DNA of 64,000 bases from Enterobacteriaceae bacterium 89 (GCA_014156375.1 RQJH01000001.1:691903-755902), one strand, 5' to 3'; positions 44,944 to 55,168 are shown, numbered from the stretch's first letter. Translations and numbers: made by a program. Notes: generated by a model from the sequence alone, not told the origin.

Positions 44944-46365
44944 ATGACAGTCCAGGATCCGTTAACTCTGAAGCTCAGCCTGCATGAGAAATGTGCCTAC
45001 GGTATTGGTGATTTAGGCTCAAACCTGATGCTGAGCATCGGAACGCTGTACCTGCTGAAGTTCTATACCGACGAACTGGGGATGCCGGCCTTTTACGGCG
45101 GCATCATCTTTCTGGTGGCGAAATTCTTTACCGCCTTTACCGACATGCTGACCGGCGTGCTGCTGGACTCCCGGCGCAACATCGATAGCAGAGGCAAATT
45201 CAGGCCATTTATCCTTTACGCCTCCGTGCCGGTGGCAATCGTGGCCGCAGCGCAGTTTATGGCCAACGACTTTAGCCTGACGGTAAAAACGGCGCTCGCC
45301 ACGGTGCTGTTTATGCTTTTTGGCCTGTTCTACAGCCTGATGAACTGCTCCTATGGCGCGATGGTGCCGGCGATCACCAAAAACCCGCAGGAGCGGGCGC
45401 ATCTCGCCGCCTGGCGACAGGGCGGCGCGACGCTGGGTCTGCTGATTTGTACCGTGGGTTTTATGCCAGTTCAGGCGCTGTTCGGGCGGTCGTCGCTCGG
45501 CTATCAGGTGGCGGCTCTGAGTTTCGTTACCGCTGGCCTGTTCTGCATGTGGTGGTGCTACAGCGGGGTGAAAGAGCGTTACGTGGAGATAACGCCCGAT
45601 CATCATAAGCCAGGTATTGTTAAATCCTTCTGCGCGATTTTTCGCAATCCGCCGCTGCTGGTGCTGTGTCTTGCCAATCTCTGTACGCTGGCCGCCTTCA
45701 ACATCAAGCTGGCGATTCAGGTTTATTACACCCAGTACGTGCTCAACGACGTTCATCTGCTGTCGTGGATGGGCTTTTTTAGCATGGGCTGCATTCTGAT
45801 TGGCGTGCTGCTGGTTCCCGCAACGGTAAAACGCTTCGGCAAGAAACAGGTGTATCTCGGCGGGCTGCTGCTGTGGGCGCTGGGCGATGTACTGAATTTC
45901 TTCTGGGGCAGCAGCTCTGCGCTGTTCGTGGCCTTTTCCTGCGTCGCGTTTTTCGGCACCGCCTTCGTCAACAGCCTGAACTGGGCACTGGTGCCGGATA
46001 CCGTCGATTACGGCGAGTGGAAAACGGGCATTCGGGCAGAGGGTTCGGTGTACACCGGCTATACGTTCTCGCGCAAAATCTCGGCGGCGCTGGCCGGTTT
46101 TCTGCCAGGGATTATGCTGACGCAAATTGGCTATATCCCGCATGCTGTGCAAAGCGTCGGTACGCTGCTGGGATTACGCCAGCTCATCTTCCTGTGGCCG
46201 TGCGGCCTGGCGATTATCGCTGCCATCACCATGGGGCTGTTTTATAAGCTCAGCGAGGCGCGGTTTGCGATGATTATTGCTGAGTTAGCACAGCGCAAAC
46301 AGACACCGTCTTCAGAGTCGCTACAGGAAAAATCACCTGACACACTGAGCATCGCCAGAACGTGA
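44944..46365 (+). CDS. yihO: GPH-family sulfoquinovose transporter YihO
   Basis: 473 residues (E. coli YihO about 467), 12 transmembrane helices, same GPH family as YihP. Believed to import sulfoquinovose or its glycosides. YGIGDLGSNLMLSIGTLYLL at the N-terminus mirrors YihP, pointing to an old tandem duplication. Assignment of O versus P follows the order in E. coli, with O nearest bipA. A bidirectional terminator separates it from bipA. Confidence 0.9.
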   Translation: MTVQDPLTLKLSLHEKCAYGIGDLGSNLMLSIGTLYLLKFYTDELGMPAFYGGIIFLVAKFFTAFTDMLTGVLLDSRRNIDSRGKFRPFILYASVPVAIVAAAQFMANDFSLTVKTALATVLFMLFGLFYSLMNCSYGAMVPAITKNPQERAHLAAWRQGGATLGLLICTVGFMPVQALFGRSSLGYQVAALSFVTAGLFCMWWCYSGVKERYVEITPDHHKPGIVKSFCAIFRNPPLLVLCLANLCTLAAFNIKLAIQVYYTQYVLNDVHLLSWMGFFSMGCILIGVLLVPATVKRFGKKQVYLGGLLLWALGDVLNFFWGSSSALFVAFSCVAFFGTAFVNSLNWALVPDTVDYGEWKTGIRAEGSVYTGYTFSRKISAALAGFLPGIMLTQIGYIPHAVQSVGTLLGLRQLIFLWPCGLAIIAAITMGLFYKLSEARFAMIIAELAQRKQTPSSESLQEKSPDTLSIART

Positions 46366-46370
46366 CCCAC

Positions 46371-46400
46371 AAAAAAGCCGCTGAATTCAGCGGCTTTTTT
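46371..46400. terminator. Bidirectional terminator between yihO and bipA
   Basis: AAAAAAGCCGCTGAATTCAG followed by CGGCTTTTTT forms a perfect self-complementary stem flanked by A6 and T6, so it can end both convergent units. Confidence 0.93.
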
Positions 46401-46415
46401 CAGTCAGACTAAAGA

Positions 46416-48239
46416 TTAGTCTTCTTTCGGACCACGCATAGCACGTTTGCGGTCGTTTTCAGTCAGGTGACGTTTCCGGATACGGATAGAAGTTGGAGTC
46501 ACTTCTACCAGTTCGTCGTCATCGATGAATTCCAGAGCCTGCTCCAGAGTCATCTTCACTGGCGGAACCAGAACCGTTGCTTCGTCTGTACCAGACGCAC
46601 GCATGTTGGTCAGTTTCTTACCGGTCAGGCAGTTTACAGTCAGGTCGTTAGAACGGCTGTGAATACCGATGATCTGGCCTTCGTAAACTTCTGCACCGTG
46701 GCCCAGGAACAGCTTACCGCGGTCCTGCAGGCTGAACAGCGCAAACGCAACCGCTTTACCCTGACCGTTGGAGATCAGTACGCCATTTTGACGCTGGCCC
46801 ACTTCGCCCTGACGAACGTCGTCGTAATGGCTGAAGGTGGAGTACAGCAGACCGGTACCGGAAGTCATGGTCATGAATTCGTTACGGAAGCCAATCAGGC
46901 CACGGCTTGGGATCACGTAGTCGAGACGTACGCGGCCTTTACCGTCCGGATTCATGTTTTTCAGGTCGCCTTTACGCTCACCCAGAGCCTGCATCACAGA
47001 ACCCTGATGCTGCTCTTCAACGTCCAGCGTTACGTTTTCGAACGGCTCTTGTTTACGGCCTTCGTGCTCGCGGAAGATAACTTTCGGACGGGAAACCGCC
47101 ATCTCGAAACCTTCACGACGCATGTTTTCAATCAGAACAGACAGGTGCAGCTCACCACGGCCAGAAACGCGGAACGCATCAGCGTCAGCGGTTTCTTCAA
47201 CGCGCAGCGCAACGTTGTGCACCAGCTCTTTGTTCAGACGTTCCAGGATCTGACGAGAGGTAACGTACTTACCTTCTTTACCACAGAACGGAGAGGTGTT
47301 GACGTTGAAGAACATGGATACGGTTGGTTCATCAACGGACAGTGCTGGCAGCGCTTCAACCGCCTGCGTGTCGCAGATGGTGTCGGAGATGTTCAGCTCG
47401 CCCAGACCGGTGATAGCGATGATGTCGCCAGCTTCAGCCACGTCGCTCTCGATACGCTCCAGACCCAGGTGAGTCAGGACTTTACCGACTTTACCGTTGC
47501 GGGTTTTGCCTTCGCTATCGATGATAGTAACCTGCTGGTTCGGCTTCACTTTACCGCGCTTGATACGACCAATGCCGATTACGCCAACGTAGTTGTTGTA
47601 GTCGAGCTGAGAGATCTGCATCTGCAGGGTACCGTCGAGATCGACGCTTGGTGCCGCTACGCGGTCAACGATGGTCTGATACAGCGGAGTCATGTCTTCA
47701 GCCATATCTTCGTGATCCAGACCCGCAATACCGTTCAGCGCAGAAGCGTAAACGATAGGGAAGTCCAGCTGCTCGTCGGTCGCGTCGAGGTTAACGAACA
47801 GGTCGAAGACCTGATCAACAACCCAGTCAGGACGCGCGCCAGGACGGTCAACTTTGTTGATAACAACAATTGGCTTCAGGCCATGAGCAAATGCTTTTTT
47901 GGTCACGAAGCGCGTCTGCGGCATTGGGCCATCCATTGCGTCAACGACCAGCAGTACGGAATCGACCATGGACATAACACGTTCAACTTCTCCACCGAAG
48001 TCGGCGTGCCCTGGGGTATCAACGATGTTGATACGGTAGTCATTCCATTTGATAGCGGTGTTTTTAGCGAGGATGGTAATCCCACGCTCTTTCTCCAAAT
48101 CGTTGGAGTCCATCACGCGTTCTTGTGCTTCAGTACGAGCGTCGAACGTACCGGATTGTTGCAGCAGCTTGTCAACCAGGGTCGTTTTACCATGGTCTAC
48201 GTGCGCGATGATGGCGATGTTACGCAGATTTTCGATCAC
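46416..48239 (-). CDS. bipA: Ribosome-dependent GTPase BipA (TypA)
   Basis: 607 residues, as in E. coli BipA. Translational GTPase of the EF-G/LepA family that assists 50S assembly and translation at low temperature or stress. GTPase motifs: [13 protein letters not shown] (G1), [15 protein letters not shown] (G3) and NKVDRPGAR (G4). The C-terminal BipA-specific domain ends [19 protein letters not shown] long antisense open frame on the plus strand is a codon-bias shadow. Confidence 0.97.
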   Translation of the reverse strand: MIENLRNIAIIAHVDHGKTTLVDKLLQQSGTFDARTEAQERVMDSNDLEKERGITILAKNTAIKWNDYRINIVDTPGHADFGGEVERVMSMVDSVLLVVDAMDGPMPQTRFVTKKAFAHGLKPIVVINKVDRPGARPDWVVDQVFDLFVNLDATDEQLDFPIVYASALNGIAGLDHEDMAEDMTPLYQTIVDRVAAPSVDLDGTLQMQISQLDYNNYVGVIGIGRIKRGKVKPNQQVTIIDSEGKTRNGKVGKVLTHLGLERIESDVAEAGDIIAITGLGELNISDTICDTQAVEALPALSVDEPTVSMFFNVNTSPFCGKEGKYVTSRQILERLNKELVHNVALRVEETADADAFRVSGRGELHLSVLIENMRREGFEMAVSRPKVIFREHEGRKQEPFENVTLDVEEQHQGSVMQALGERKGDLKNMNPDGKGRVRLDYVIPSRGLIGFRNEFMTMTSGTGLLYSTFSHYDDVRQGEVGQRQNGVLISNGQGKAVAFALFSLQDRGKLFLGHGAEVYEGQIIGIHSRSNDLTVNCLTGKKLTNMRASGTDEATVLVPPVKMTLEQALEFIDDDELVEVTPTSIRIRKRHLTENDRKRAMRGPKED

Positions 48240-48390
48240 AACTTTGCCTCAGGCATTTAGAAATAGCGCGTTATTGTACACGGATTAATCGCACTACAAA
48301 ACAGGATCACAAACATCCCCCGCAAACAAGTATTGCAGAGTTGCTCTGTGATCGCTTTCACGGAGAGAAAAAGAGTGCCCTAACCACAAT

Positions 48391-48529
48391 TTGCACCAAA
48401 AGAGTGCCCGTTATTCACACAGAAGCACTATTTTGGTGCAAGATAGCCATCGTGGTGCAGCCCTTTTGCACTATGGTGCGCATCATAACGCCTTTTGGGG
48501 TGCATTTAAAAGTTGGCACAGTTTTCGCT
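48391..48529 (+). promoter_or_regulatory. glnA control region: NtrC sites and sigma-54 promoter
   Basis: The sigma-54 promoter TGGCACAGTTTTCGCT (48514-48529) corresponds to glnAp2, with GG at -24 and GC at -12. Upstream lie NtrC sites: GCACTATTTTGGTGCA (48425-48440) and TGCACTATGGTGCG (48467-48480), plus weaker halves TTGCACC (48391-48397), GGTGCA (48454-48459) and GGGTGCAT (48499-48506). The layout is that of E. coli glnA. The remainder of 48240-48390 holds the bipA promoter side; no gene was seen. Confidence 0.9.
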
Positions 48530-48618
48530 TTATATTTTTTACGGCAACAACGCCATCGCATGCAGTGCCAAAAAGTTCGTTACCACGACGACAATGACCA
48601 ATCCGGGAGAGTTTAAGT

Positions 48619-50028
48619 ATGTCCGCTGAACACGTTTTGACGATGCTGAATGAGCATGAAGTGAAGTTTGTTGATCTGCGCTTCACCGATACCAAAGGTA
48701 AAGAACAGCACGTCACAATCCCTGCTCACCAGGTGAATGCCGAATTCTTCGAAGAAGGCAAAATGTTTGACGGCTCCTCAATCGGTGGCTGGAAAGGTAT
48801 CAACGAATCCGACATGGTGCTGATGCCTGACGCTTCTACCGCGGTCCTGGATCCGTTCTTCGAAGAGTCCACGCTGATCATCCGCTGTGACATCCTGGAA
48901 CCAGGCACGCTGCAAGGCTACGACCGCGACCCACGCTCTATTGCCAAGCGCGCAGAAGAGTACCTGCGTTCTACCGGCATCGCCGACACCGTCCTGTTCG
49001 GGCCAGAGCCAGAATTCTTCCTGTTTGACGACGTTCGCTTCGGCAGCGCGATCAACGGTTCTCACGTGGCTATCGATGATATCGAAGGCGCATGGAACAC
49101 CTCCACCAAATACGAAGGTGGTAACAAAGGTCACCGTCCAGCGGTGAAAGGCGGTTACTTCCCGGTTCCACCAGTAGATTCTGCACAGGATCTGCGTTCC
49201 ACCATGTGTCTGGTGATGGAAGAGATGGGCCTGGTGGTTGAAGCTCACCACCACGAAGTGGCAACCGCTGGTCAGAACGAAGTGGCAACCCGCTTCAACA
49301 CCATGACCAAAAAAGCTGACGAAATTCAGATCTACAAATATGTCGTGCACAACGTCGCTCACCGTTTCGGTAAAACTGCGACCTTCATGCCAAAACCAAT
49401 GTTCGGTGATAACGGTTCCGGTATGCACTGCCACATGTCCCTGTCCAAGAACGGCGTAAACCTGTTCTCCGGTGACAAATATGCTGGTCTGTCCGAGCAG
49501 GCGCTGTACTACATCGGTGGTGTTATCAAACACGCTAAGGCCATCAACGCCCTGGCGAACCCAACCACCAACTCTTACAAGCGTCTGGTCCCAGGCTACG
49601 AAGCTCCAGTAATGCTGGCGTACTCTGCGCGTAACCGTTCTGCTTCTATCCGTATCCCGGTTGTTGCGTCTCCGAAAGCACGTCGTATCGAAGTGCGCTT
49701 CCCGGACCCGGCTGCTAACCCATACCTGTGCTTTGCCGCGCTGCTGATGGCTGGTCTTGACGGTATTAAGAACAAGATCCACCCGGGCGAAGCGATGGAC
49801 AAAAACCTGTACGACCTGCCACCGGAAGAAGCGAAAGAGATCCCACAGGTTGCTGGCTCTCTGGAAGAAGCTCTGAACTGTCTGGATGCAGACCGTGAGT
49901 TCCTGACTGCCGGTGGCGTCTTCACCAATGAAGCTATCGACGCTTATATCGCCCTGCGCATTGAAGAAAACGACCGCGTACGCATGACGCCGCACCCGGT
50001 TGAATTCGAACTGTACTACAGCGTTTAA
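48619..50028 (+). CDS. glnA: Glutamine synthetase, type I
   Basis: 469 residues, as in E. coli. Condenses ammonium and glutamate to glutamine; forms a dodecamer. Signature stretches: [20 protein letters not shown] (substrate region), [14 protein letters not shown] (ATP/metal site) and the adenylylation site Tyr in NLYDLPPEE (about residue 398), so activity is likely controlled by GlnE. GGGAG lies before the ATG. Transcription from a sigma-54 promoter under NtrC; glnL-glnG follow. Confidence 0.99.
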   Translation: MSAEHVLTMLNEHEVKFVDLRFTDTKGKEQHVTIPAHQVNAEFFEEGKMFDGSSIGGWKGINESDMVLMPDASTAVLDPFFEESTLIIRCDILEPGTLQGYDRDPRSIAKRAEEYLRSTGIADTVLFGPEPEFFLFDDVRFGSAINGSHVAIDDIEGAWNTSTKYEGGNKGHRPAVKGGYFPVPPVDSAQDLRSTMCLVMEEMGLVVEAHHHEVATAGQNEVATRFNTMTKKADEIQIYKYVVHNVAHRFGKTATFMPKPMFGDNGSGMHCHMSLSKNGVNLFSGDKYAGLSEQALYYIGGVIKHAKAINALANPTTNSYKRLVPGYEAPVMLAYSARNRSASIRIPVVASPKARRIEVRFPDPAANPYLCFAALLMAGLDGIKNKIHPGEAMDKNLYDLPPEEAKEIPQVAGSLEEALNCLDADREFLTAGGVFTNEAIDAYIALRIEENDRVRMTPHPVEFELYYSV

Positions 50029-50109
50029 GTACCAGTTTAAGCAGTAACCCTGTGGCCTTTCACTCTTTCGCGAAGGCCCAGGCGATTTTTAGTTGCCGTG
50101 GAAACTTTC

Positions 50110-50135
50110 AGCCCATCTTCGGATGGGCTTTTTTC
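50110..50135 (+). terminator. Terminator after glnA
   Basis: AGCCCATC-TTCG-GATGGGCT with a UUCG loop and a six-T run, 82 bp after the glnA stop. It would let only part of the transcripts run into glnLG, which also has its own promoter. Confidence 0.9.
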
Positions 50136-50184
50136 TCCAGCAACAGTCTGATTTCAGGCGCTTAACGGCTGAAAACCGCTATAA

Positions 50185-50201
50185 TGCACTAAATTGGTGC
50201 A
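50185..50201 (+). promoter_or_regulatory. NtrC site at the glnL promoter
   Basis: TGCACTAAATTGGTGCA is a near-perfect NtrC dyad 22 bp before the glnL ATG, overlapping the expected glnLp start as in E. coli, where NtrC represses this promoter. A TATAAT-like sequence lies at 50179-50184. Confidence 0.87.
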
Positions 50202-50222
50202 CACCTTTCAGGAGACTGCTGT

Positions 50223-51272
50223 ATGGCAACAGGCGTGCTGCCCGATGCTGGGCAGATCCTCAATTCTTTAATCAACAGCATTTTACTGGTCGATGACGAG
50301 CTGGCGGTGCATTTCGCCAATCCGGCGGCGCAGCAGCTGCTTGCCCAGAGTTCGCGTAAATTATTCGGCACCCCGCTGCCCGAGCTGTTGAGCTATTTTT
50401 CGCTGAACATTGGTCTGATGCAGGAAAGCCTGCAGGCGGGCCAGGGCTTCACCGATAACGAAGTGACGCTGGTGATTGACGGCCGCTCGCATATTCTGTC
50501 ACTGACCGCACAGCGCCTGCCGGACGGCCTGATCCTGCTGGAGATGGCGCCGATGGATAACCAGCGGCGTTTAAGCCAGGAGCAGCTCCAGCATGCACAG
50601 CAGGTGGCGGCTCGCGATCTGGTGCGCGGTCTGGCTCATGAGATTAAAAACCCGCTCGGTGGTCTGCGCGGCGCGGCACAGCTGCTGAGCAAGGCCCTGC
50701 CCGATCCTTCACTGACCGAATACACCAAAGTGATTATCGAACAGGCCGACCGTCTGCGTAATCTGGTGGACAGACTGCTGGGTCCACAGCATCCGGGTAT
50801 GCACGTCACGGAAAGCATTCACAAAGTCGCCGAACGCGTGGTGAAGCTGGTGTCGATGGAGCTGCCAGACAATGTCCGTCTGACGCGTGATTACGACCCG
50901 AGTTTGCCGGAGTTGCCGCACGATCCCGATCAGATTGAGCAGGTTCTGCTGAATATCGTCCGCAATGCGCTACAGGCGCTGGGGCCGGAAGGCGGCGAAA
51001 TTATTCTGCGTACGCGCACAGCCTTCCAGCTGACGCTGCACGGTACGCGCTACCGCCTTGCTGCCCGCATTGACGTAGAAGACAACGGGCCGGGAATTCC
51101 TCCACACCTGCAGGATACGCTGTTTTATCCCATGGTCAGCGGCCGCGAAGGCGGCACCGGGCTGGGCTTGTCCATTGCCCGCAGTTTGATCGACCAACAC
51201 GCCGGTAAAATTGAGTTCACCAGTTGGCCGGGCCACACCGAATTCTCGGTTTACCTGCCCATTCGGAAATAG
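50223..51272 (+). CDS. glnL: Nitrogen sensor histidine kinase NtrB
   Basis: 349 residues, as in E. coli NtrB. An N-terminal PAS domain (about 5-120) is followed by the phospho-acceptor His in [12 protein letters not shown] (about residue 139) and ATPase N and G boxes ([34 protein letters not shown]). It phosphorylates or dephosphorylates NtrC according to PII state. Cytosolic, with no membrane segment. CAGGAGACTGCT precedes the ATG; glnG follows 11 bp later. Confidence 0.98.
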   Translation: MATGVLPDAGQILNSLINSILLVDDELAVHFANPAAQQLLAQSSRKLFGTPLPELLSYFSLNIGLMQESLQAGQGFTDNEVTLVIDGRSHILSLTAQRLPDGLILLEMAPMDNQRRLSQEQLQHAQQVAARDLVRGLAHEIKNPLGGLRGAAQLLSKALPDPSLTEYTKVIIEQADRLRNLVDRLLGPQHPGMHVTESIHKVAERVVKLVSMELPDNVRLTRDYDPSLPELPHDPDQIEQVLLNIVRNALQALGPEGGEIILRTRTAFQLTLHGTRYRLAARIDVEDNGPGIPPHLQDTLFYPMVSGREGGTGLGLSIARSLIDQHAGKIEFTSWPGHTEFSVYLPIRK

Positions 51273-51283
51273 AGGTGCATTTT

Positions 51284-52693
51284 ATGCAACGCGGGATAGT
51301 CTGGGTCGTTGATGACGACAGTTCAATCCGCTGGGTGCTGGAGCGTGCACTCACCGGAGCAGGGTTAACCTGCACCACTTTTGAGAGCGGCAGCGAAGTG
51401 CTGAATGCCCTGGCAAGCAAAACGCCGGACGTTTTACTGTCGGATATCCGCATGCCTGGGATGGACGGTCTGGCGCTGCTGAAACAGATTAAACAGCGCC
51501 ACCCGATGCTTCCGGTCATCATAATGACCGCTCACTCCGATCTGGACGCCGCGGTCAGCGCCTATCAGCAGGGCGCATTCGACTACCTGCCAAAACCCTT
51601 TGATATCGATGAAGCGGTGGCGCTGGTTGAGCGCGCTATTAGCCATTATCAGGAACAGCAGCAGCCGCGTAATACCCCAGTTTTCGGCCCGACGACGGAC
51701 ATTATCGGTGAAGCTCCGGCGATGCAGGACGTGTTCCGCATCATCGGCCGCCTCTCCCGCTCGTCGATCAGCGTGCTGATTAACGGCGAATCCGGGACCG
51801 GGAAAGAGCTGGTGGCTCATGCCCTGCATCGCCACAGTCCGCGCGTCAAAGCACCGTTTATCGCGCTGAATATGGCGGCTATTCCGAAAGACCTGATTGA
51901 GTCAGAGCTGTTTGGCCATGAGAAAGGGGCGTTTACCGGCGCGAATACCATTCGCCAAGGACGCTTCGAACAGGCCGACGGCGGCACACTGTTTTTAGAT
52001 GAAATCGGCGATATGCCGCTGGATGTACAGACTCGCCTGCTGCGCGTGCTGGCCGATGGCCAGTTCTATCGTGTCGGCGGCTATGCGCCGGTAAAAGTCG
52101 ATGTGCGAATTATTGCCGCGACCCACCAGAACCTTGAACTGCGCGTGCAGGAAGGAAAATTCCGCGAGGACTTGTTCCACCGCCTGAACGTGATCCGCGT
52201 ACATCTGCCACCGCTGCGCGAACGCAGGGAAGATATTCCGCGTCTGGCGCGCCATTTCTTACAGGATGCGGCCAAAGAGCTGGGCGTAGAGGCAAAACAG
52301 CTGCATGCGGAAACCGAAGCGGCCCTCACGCGTCTGGCCTGGCCTGGCAACGTGCGTCAGCTGGAAAACACCTGTCGCTGGCTGACGGTGATGGCGGCCG
52401 GACAGGAAGTGCTGATTCAGGATCTGCCTGCCGAGCTGTTTGAGAGCACCGTGCCGGATAGCCCGGCGCATTCGATGTCAGACAACTGGGCCACGCTGCT
52501 GGCTCAGTGGGCCGACCGCGCGTTACGTTCCGGTCATCAAAATCTGTTGTCGGAAGCACAGCCGGAAATGGAGCGTACGCTGCTCACCACCGCGCTGCGA
52601 CACACTCAGGGACATAAGCAGGAAGCGGCCCGCCTGTTAGGCTGGGGGCGAAATACCCTGACGCGGAAGCTGAAAGAGCTGGGAATGGAGTAA
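51284..52693 (+). CDS. glnG: Nitrogen regulator NtrC, sigma-54 activator
   Basis: 469 residues from ATG 51284, as in E. coli; the open frame upstream lies inside glnL. Receiver domain with phospho-Asp in LLSDIRMPGMDG (about residue 54). Central AAA+ domain with GESGTGKE (Walker A) and the sigma-54-contact GAFTGA loop. C-terminal Fis-like helix-turn-helix (GHKQEAARLLGWGRNTLTRK). Activates glnAp2 and other nitrogen-stress promoters. GAGGTGCATTTT precedes the ATG. It ends in a REP pair convergent with hemN. Confidence 0.98.
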   Translation: MQRGIVWVVDDDSSIRWVLERALTGAGLTCTTFESGSEVLNALASKTPDVLLSDIRMPGMDGLALLKQIKQRHPMLPVIIMTAHSDLDAAVSAYQQGAFDYLPKPFDIDEAVALVERAISHYQEQQQPRNTPVFGPTTDIIGEAPAMQDVFRIIGRLSRSSISVLINGESGTGKELVAHALHRHSPRVKAPFIALNMAAIPKDLIESELFGHEKGAFTGANTIRQGRFEQADGGTLFLDEIGDMPLDVQTRLLRVLADGQFYRVGGYAPVKVDVRIIAATHQNLELRVQEGKFREDLFHRLNVIRVHLPPLRERREDIPRLARHFLQDAAKELGVEAKQLHAETEAALTRLAWPGNVRQLENTCRWLTVMAAGQEVLIQDLPAELFESTVPDSPAHSMSDNWATLLAQWADRALRSGHQNLLSEAQPEMERTLLTTALRHTQGHKQEAARLLGWGRNTLTRKLKELGME

Positions 52694-52702
52694 GTTCTTG
52701 TT

Positions 52703-52778
52703 GCCTGATGCGCTTCGCTTATCAGGCCTACGGGATCGTATCCGCTGTAGGCCCGGTAAGCGTCAGCGCCACCGGGCA
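52703..52778. repeat. BIME: pair of inverted REP elements between glnG and hemN
   Basis: TGCCTGATGCGCTTCGCTTA with ATCAGGC arm (52703-52732) and the opposed GTAGGCCCGGTAAGCGTCAG with ACCGGGC arm (52746-52778). The unit sits between convergent genes and may serve as their transcription end. Confidence 0.88.
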
Positions 52779-52784
52779 CCGCGA

Positions 52785-54158
52785 TTAAATTACCCGCGAG
52801 AACTGTTGCAGACGCGCCTTCTGGCGCAGGTAGGTATCAAAACACATGCAGATATTGCGGATCAGCAAACGACCTTTCGCCGTAACCTGAATGCCCTTCT
52901 CGTTCACATCCACCAGCCCGTCTTTTGCCAGCGGTGCTAACAGCGCCAGGTCTTCGCTGAAGTAGTCCTGGAAATCCAGATCCCACTGCTGCTGAACGGC
53001 GGCAAATTCCAGGCGGAAGTTACAAATCAGCGCTTTGATCACATCACGGCGGATGCAGTCATCCTGGCTTAATGCAATGCCGCGCCACAGTGCGTTTCCG
53101 CGCTCGTCCACCTGCTGATAGTAAGCCTTGAGCTCTTTTTGGTTCTGCGCATAGCAGTCGCCAATCATGCTAATGGCGGATACGCCAAGACCCAGCAGGT
53201 CGCTGTCGCCCTGAGTGGTATAACCCTGGAAATTGCGATGCAGCACGCCTTCGCGCTGTGCTACCGCCAGCTCGTCATCCGGGCGGGCAAAGTGATCCAT
53301 GCCGATGAACTGATAGCCTGCGTCGGTCAGCGAGGTGATGGTTTCCTGCAAAATATCGAGCTTTTGCTGCGCCGAAGGCAGATCGGCATCTTTGATTTTG
53401 CGCTGGGCGGCAAACAGCGTGGGCAGATGAGCGTAGTTAAAGACGCTTAATCTGTCCGGATTCAGCTCCGCCACGCGGCTCAGGGTGAAAGCGAAGCTTT
53501 CCGGCGTCTGCTTCGGCAGGCCGTAAATCAGATCGATATTGGTCGAGGTAAAGCCAATCTCACGGGCGTGATTGAGCAGGGCGAAGATGAATTCTTCATC
53601 CTGTTCACGGTTAACCAGCCGCTGGACTTCTTTGTTGAAGTCCTGCACGCCCATACTCAGGCGATTGAAACCTTCTGAGCGCAGGTGATCCAGCACATCC
53701 AGCTCGATTTCACGCGGATCGACTTCAATGGAAATTTCAGCCTCTGCGCTGAAATCAAAATGCCCGCGCAGTAACGTCATCAGGCGACTGATTTGCGCTT
53801 TGTTCAGGTAGGTTGGCGTACCGCCGCCCCAGTGCAGCTGGCTGACTTTACGTCCGGCAAACAGCGGCGCGCGATGAACAATTTCCTGTTCAAGAGCGTC
53901 GAGATACTGGTCAGCTTTATGCTGCTGGCGGGTCACAATTTTATTGCAGCCGCAGAAATAGCAGAGCTTGTGACAAAACGGGATGTGGACATACAGCGAC
54001 AGCGGGCGCTCGGGATAACGGCTCACCGCCTGCTGAAAATCGTCTTCGCTAAAGCTTTCTGCAAACTCCAGCGCAGTGGGATAAGAGGTATAACGCGGCC
54101 CGGAATAGTTGTATTTCTGGATCAGGGCCAAATCCCAGTCGATTAACTGCTCAGACAT
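52785..54158 (-). CDS. hemN: Oxygen-independent coproporphyrinogen III oxidase
   Basis: 457 residues from ATG 54158, as in E. coli HemN. Radical SAM enzyme converting coproporphyrinogen III to protoporphyrinogen IX without oxygen; cluster motif HIPFCHKLCYFCGC (CxxxCxxC, about residues 58-71), GGGTPTYL and VDPREIELD. AAGGAG ends 5 bp before the ATG and lies within the last codons of the small upstream frame. The longer open frame to 54242 is not used. Confidence 0.98.
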   Translation of the reverse strand: MSEQLIDWDLALIQKYNYSGPRYTSYPTALEFAESFSEDDFQQAVSRYPERPLSLYVHIPFCHKLCYFCGCNKIVTRQQHKADQYLDALEQEIVHRAPLFAGRKVSQLHWGGGTPTYLNKAQISRLMTLLRGHFDFSAEAEISIEVDPREIELDVLDHLRSEGFNRLSMGVQDFNKEVQRLVNREQDEEFIFALLNHAREIGFTSTNIDLIYGLPKQTPESFAFTLSRVAELNPDRLSVFNYAHLPTLFAAQRKIKDADLPSAQQKLDILQETITSLTDAGYQFIGMDHFARPDDELAVAQREGVLHRNFQGYTTQGDSDLLGLGVSAISMIGDCYAQNQKELKAYYQQVDERGNALWRGIALSQDDCIRRDVIKALICNFRLEFAAVQQQWDLDFQDYFSEDLALLAPLAKDGLVDVNEKGIQVTAKGRLLIRNICMCFDTYLRQKARLQQFSRVI

Positions 54159-54160
54159 GC

Positions 54161-54343
54161 TTACTCCTTCGGGTGAGATCGCGAACGACGTCGGCGTACC
54201 GGCCTGCCCGGGTTCCGGACAAGAAGCCGGTTGCGCAGCCATTGTTGACGCCGCGACAACCGTCGTAGTTTAACGAATAACCACCCCAGATAACATACAA
54301 CCATAAGGGTTATAAGCAGGACTGGCAGCCCAGGGGAGTGCAA
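54161..54343 (-). CDS. Possible 60-residue membrane protein between yihI and hemN
   Basis: Open frame from TTG 54343, 3 bp after the yihI stop, ending 2 bp before the hemN ATG. The product has one hydrophobic segment (GLPVLLITLMVVCYLGWLFV) followed by a strongly basic tail (KLRRLSRRQQWLRNRLL and on to RRRRSRSHPKE). GGCGGAAAC is a possible ribosome-binding site. The layout fits a small single-pass membrane protein or the surviving start of a DUF2489-type gene, which I recall beside hemN in other gammaproteobacteria. Support is only the open frame, its fit between the two genes and the hydrophobic segment. Confidence 0.4.
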   Translation of the reverse strand: MHSPGLPVLLITLMVVCYLGWLFVKLRRLSRRQQWLRNRLLVRNPGRPVRRRRSRSHPKE

Positions 54344-54346
54344 ACG

Positions 54347-54862
54347 TTAGTTTCCGCCTCTCAGCAGACGCATCATGTCTTCTTTCCCTTCCTCTTCTTC
54401 TTCGTCTTCTTCATCGTCGTAGGAAAGGCCAAGTTGCTGCATCAGCTCATCAATACGATCCAGTTTGGCATCGACCCAGGATTGATCGTCCGCGCTCAGG
54501 GTTTCCCCCTCTTCCAGACGTTCCAGCAGCGCATCCAGGCGCTCATCCGTTTCCAGTAAATCCAACTCGGCCTGCGGTGAAAGCATAGGTTTCTCGCTCT
54601 TCGGTTTTTGCTGCCTGGTCACCGGACGCTCAGTCGCACCCAGTGGGATTGGGGTTTTACTGCCAATACGTGGATCTTTCTGCTGGCCCTGTTTTTTGCC
54701 CGCAGAATTGGCCTCACCGCCGTTCGCGCGGCTACCAGCTGCGTGACCACGGTGCTTTTTGTCGCGTTTACGGTCACGCGCTTCCTGATTCAGCTCTTCA
54801 CGCGTCTTACGACGTGCTTTACCAGTTGTTTTGCTGCGCGGTGCGGATGTTGGTTTTTTCAT
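54347..54862 (-). CDS. yihI: Der GTPase-activating protein YihI
   Basis: 171 residues (E. coli YihI 169). Stimulates the GTPase of Der (EngA) and so tunes 50S ribosome assembly. The N-terminal half is lysine/arginine-rich ([20 protein letters not shown]), the middle is disordered, and the acidic C-terminus has [20 protein letters not shown] and a run of Glu ([11 protein letters not shown]). AAGACTCCTCAT before the start (minus strand ATGAGGAGTCTT) gives a good ribosome-binding site. Confidence 0.95.
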   Translation of the reverse strand: MKKPTSAPRSKTTGKARRKTREELNQEARDRKRDKKHRGHAAGSRANGGEANSAGKKQGQQKDPRIGSKTPIPLGATERPVTRQQKPKSEKPMLSPQAELDLLETDERLDALLERLEEGETLSADDQSWVDAKLDRIDELMQQLGLSYDDEEDEEEEEGKEDMMRLLRGGN

Positions 54863-54929
54863 GATGAGGAGTCTTACGTTGTTTTCTTCAGTATAGAATT
54901 GAGCCGGAATCTAGCAGAAAGCAGACAAA

Positions 54930-55168
54930 GAAAAAAGGCGACAGAGTAATCTGCCGCCTTTTTCTTGACTCACAACCCTTAACGGGTCACACGATCCCTG
55001 TTTGCCACCAACACACCCTGTTTTTCCTTTGGCACTCAACGCTCCGTGTCTTATTCCTTTTCCCTTTAAAACGTCTCCGGACGCTTGCCTCCTGGCAATT
55101 CCTGTCTTCGCCTCCTGGCGTTCCTGACCCTCGTCCTGAGTCCTGATCCTTTCCGGCATCCCCGCCTG
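54930..55168 (-). ncRNA. csrC: CsrC regulatory RNA
   Basis: In the place where E. coli carries csrC (between yihI and engB), the minus strand gives about 240 nt with roughly 14 GGA motifs, many as CAGGA or AGGAG in loops (for example GGTCAGGAACGCCAGGAGGC). It ends in GGCGGCAGATTACTCTGTCG with CC and a U-run, the csrC terminator. The segment AACAGGGTGTGTTGG and the CCCGTTAAGGGTT segment also match E. coli. It sequesters CsrA and thereby relieves its effects on carbon storage and motility. The 5' end is approximate. Confidence 0.9.

Noticed and set aside
46467..48260. 597-codon open frame antisense to bipA
   Set aside because: It lies fully within bipA on the opposite strand; it reflects codon bias of a highly expressed gene, and its translation is rich in Val/Phe/Asn without any recognisable domain.
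48778..49995. 405-codon open frame antisense to glnA
   Set aside because: Mirror frame of glnA with no start signal or family likeness.
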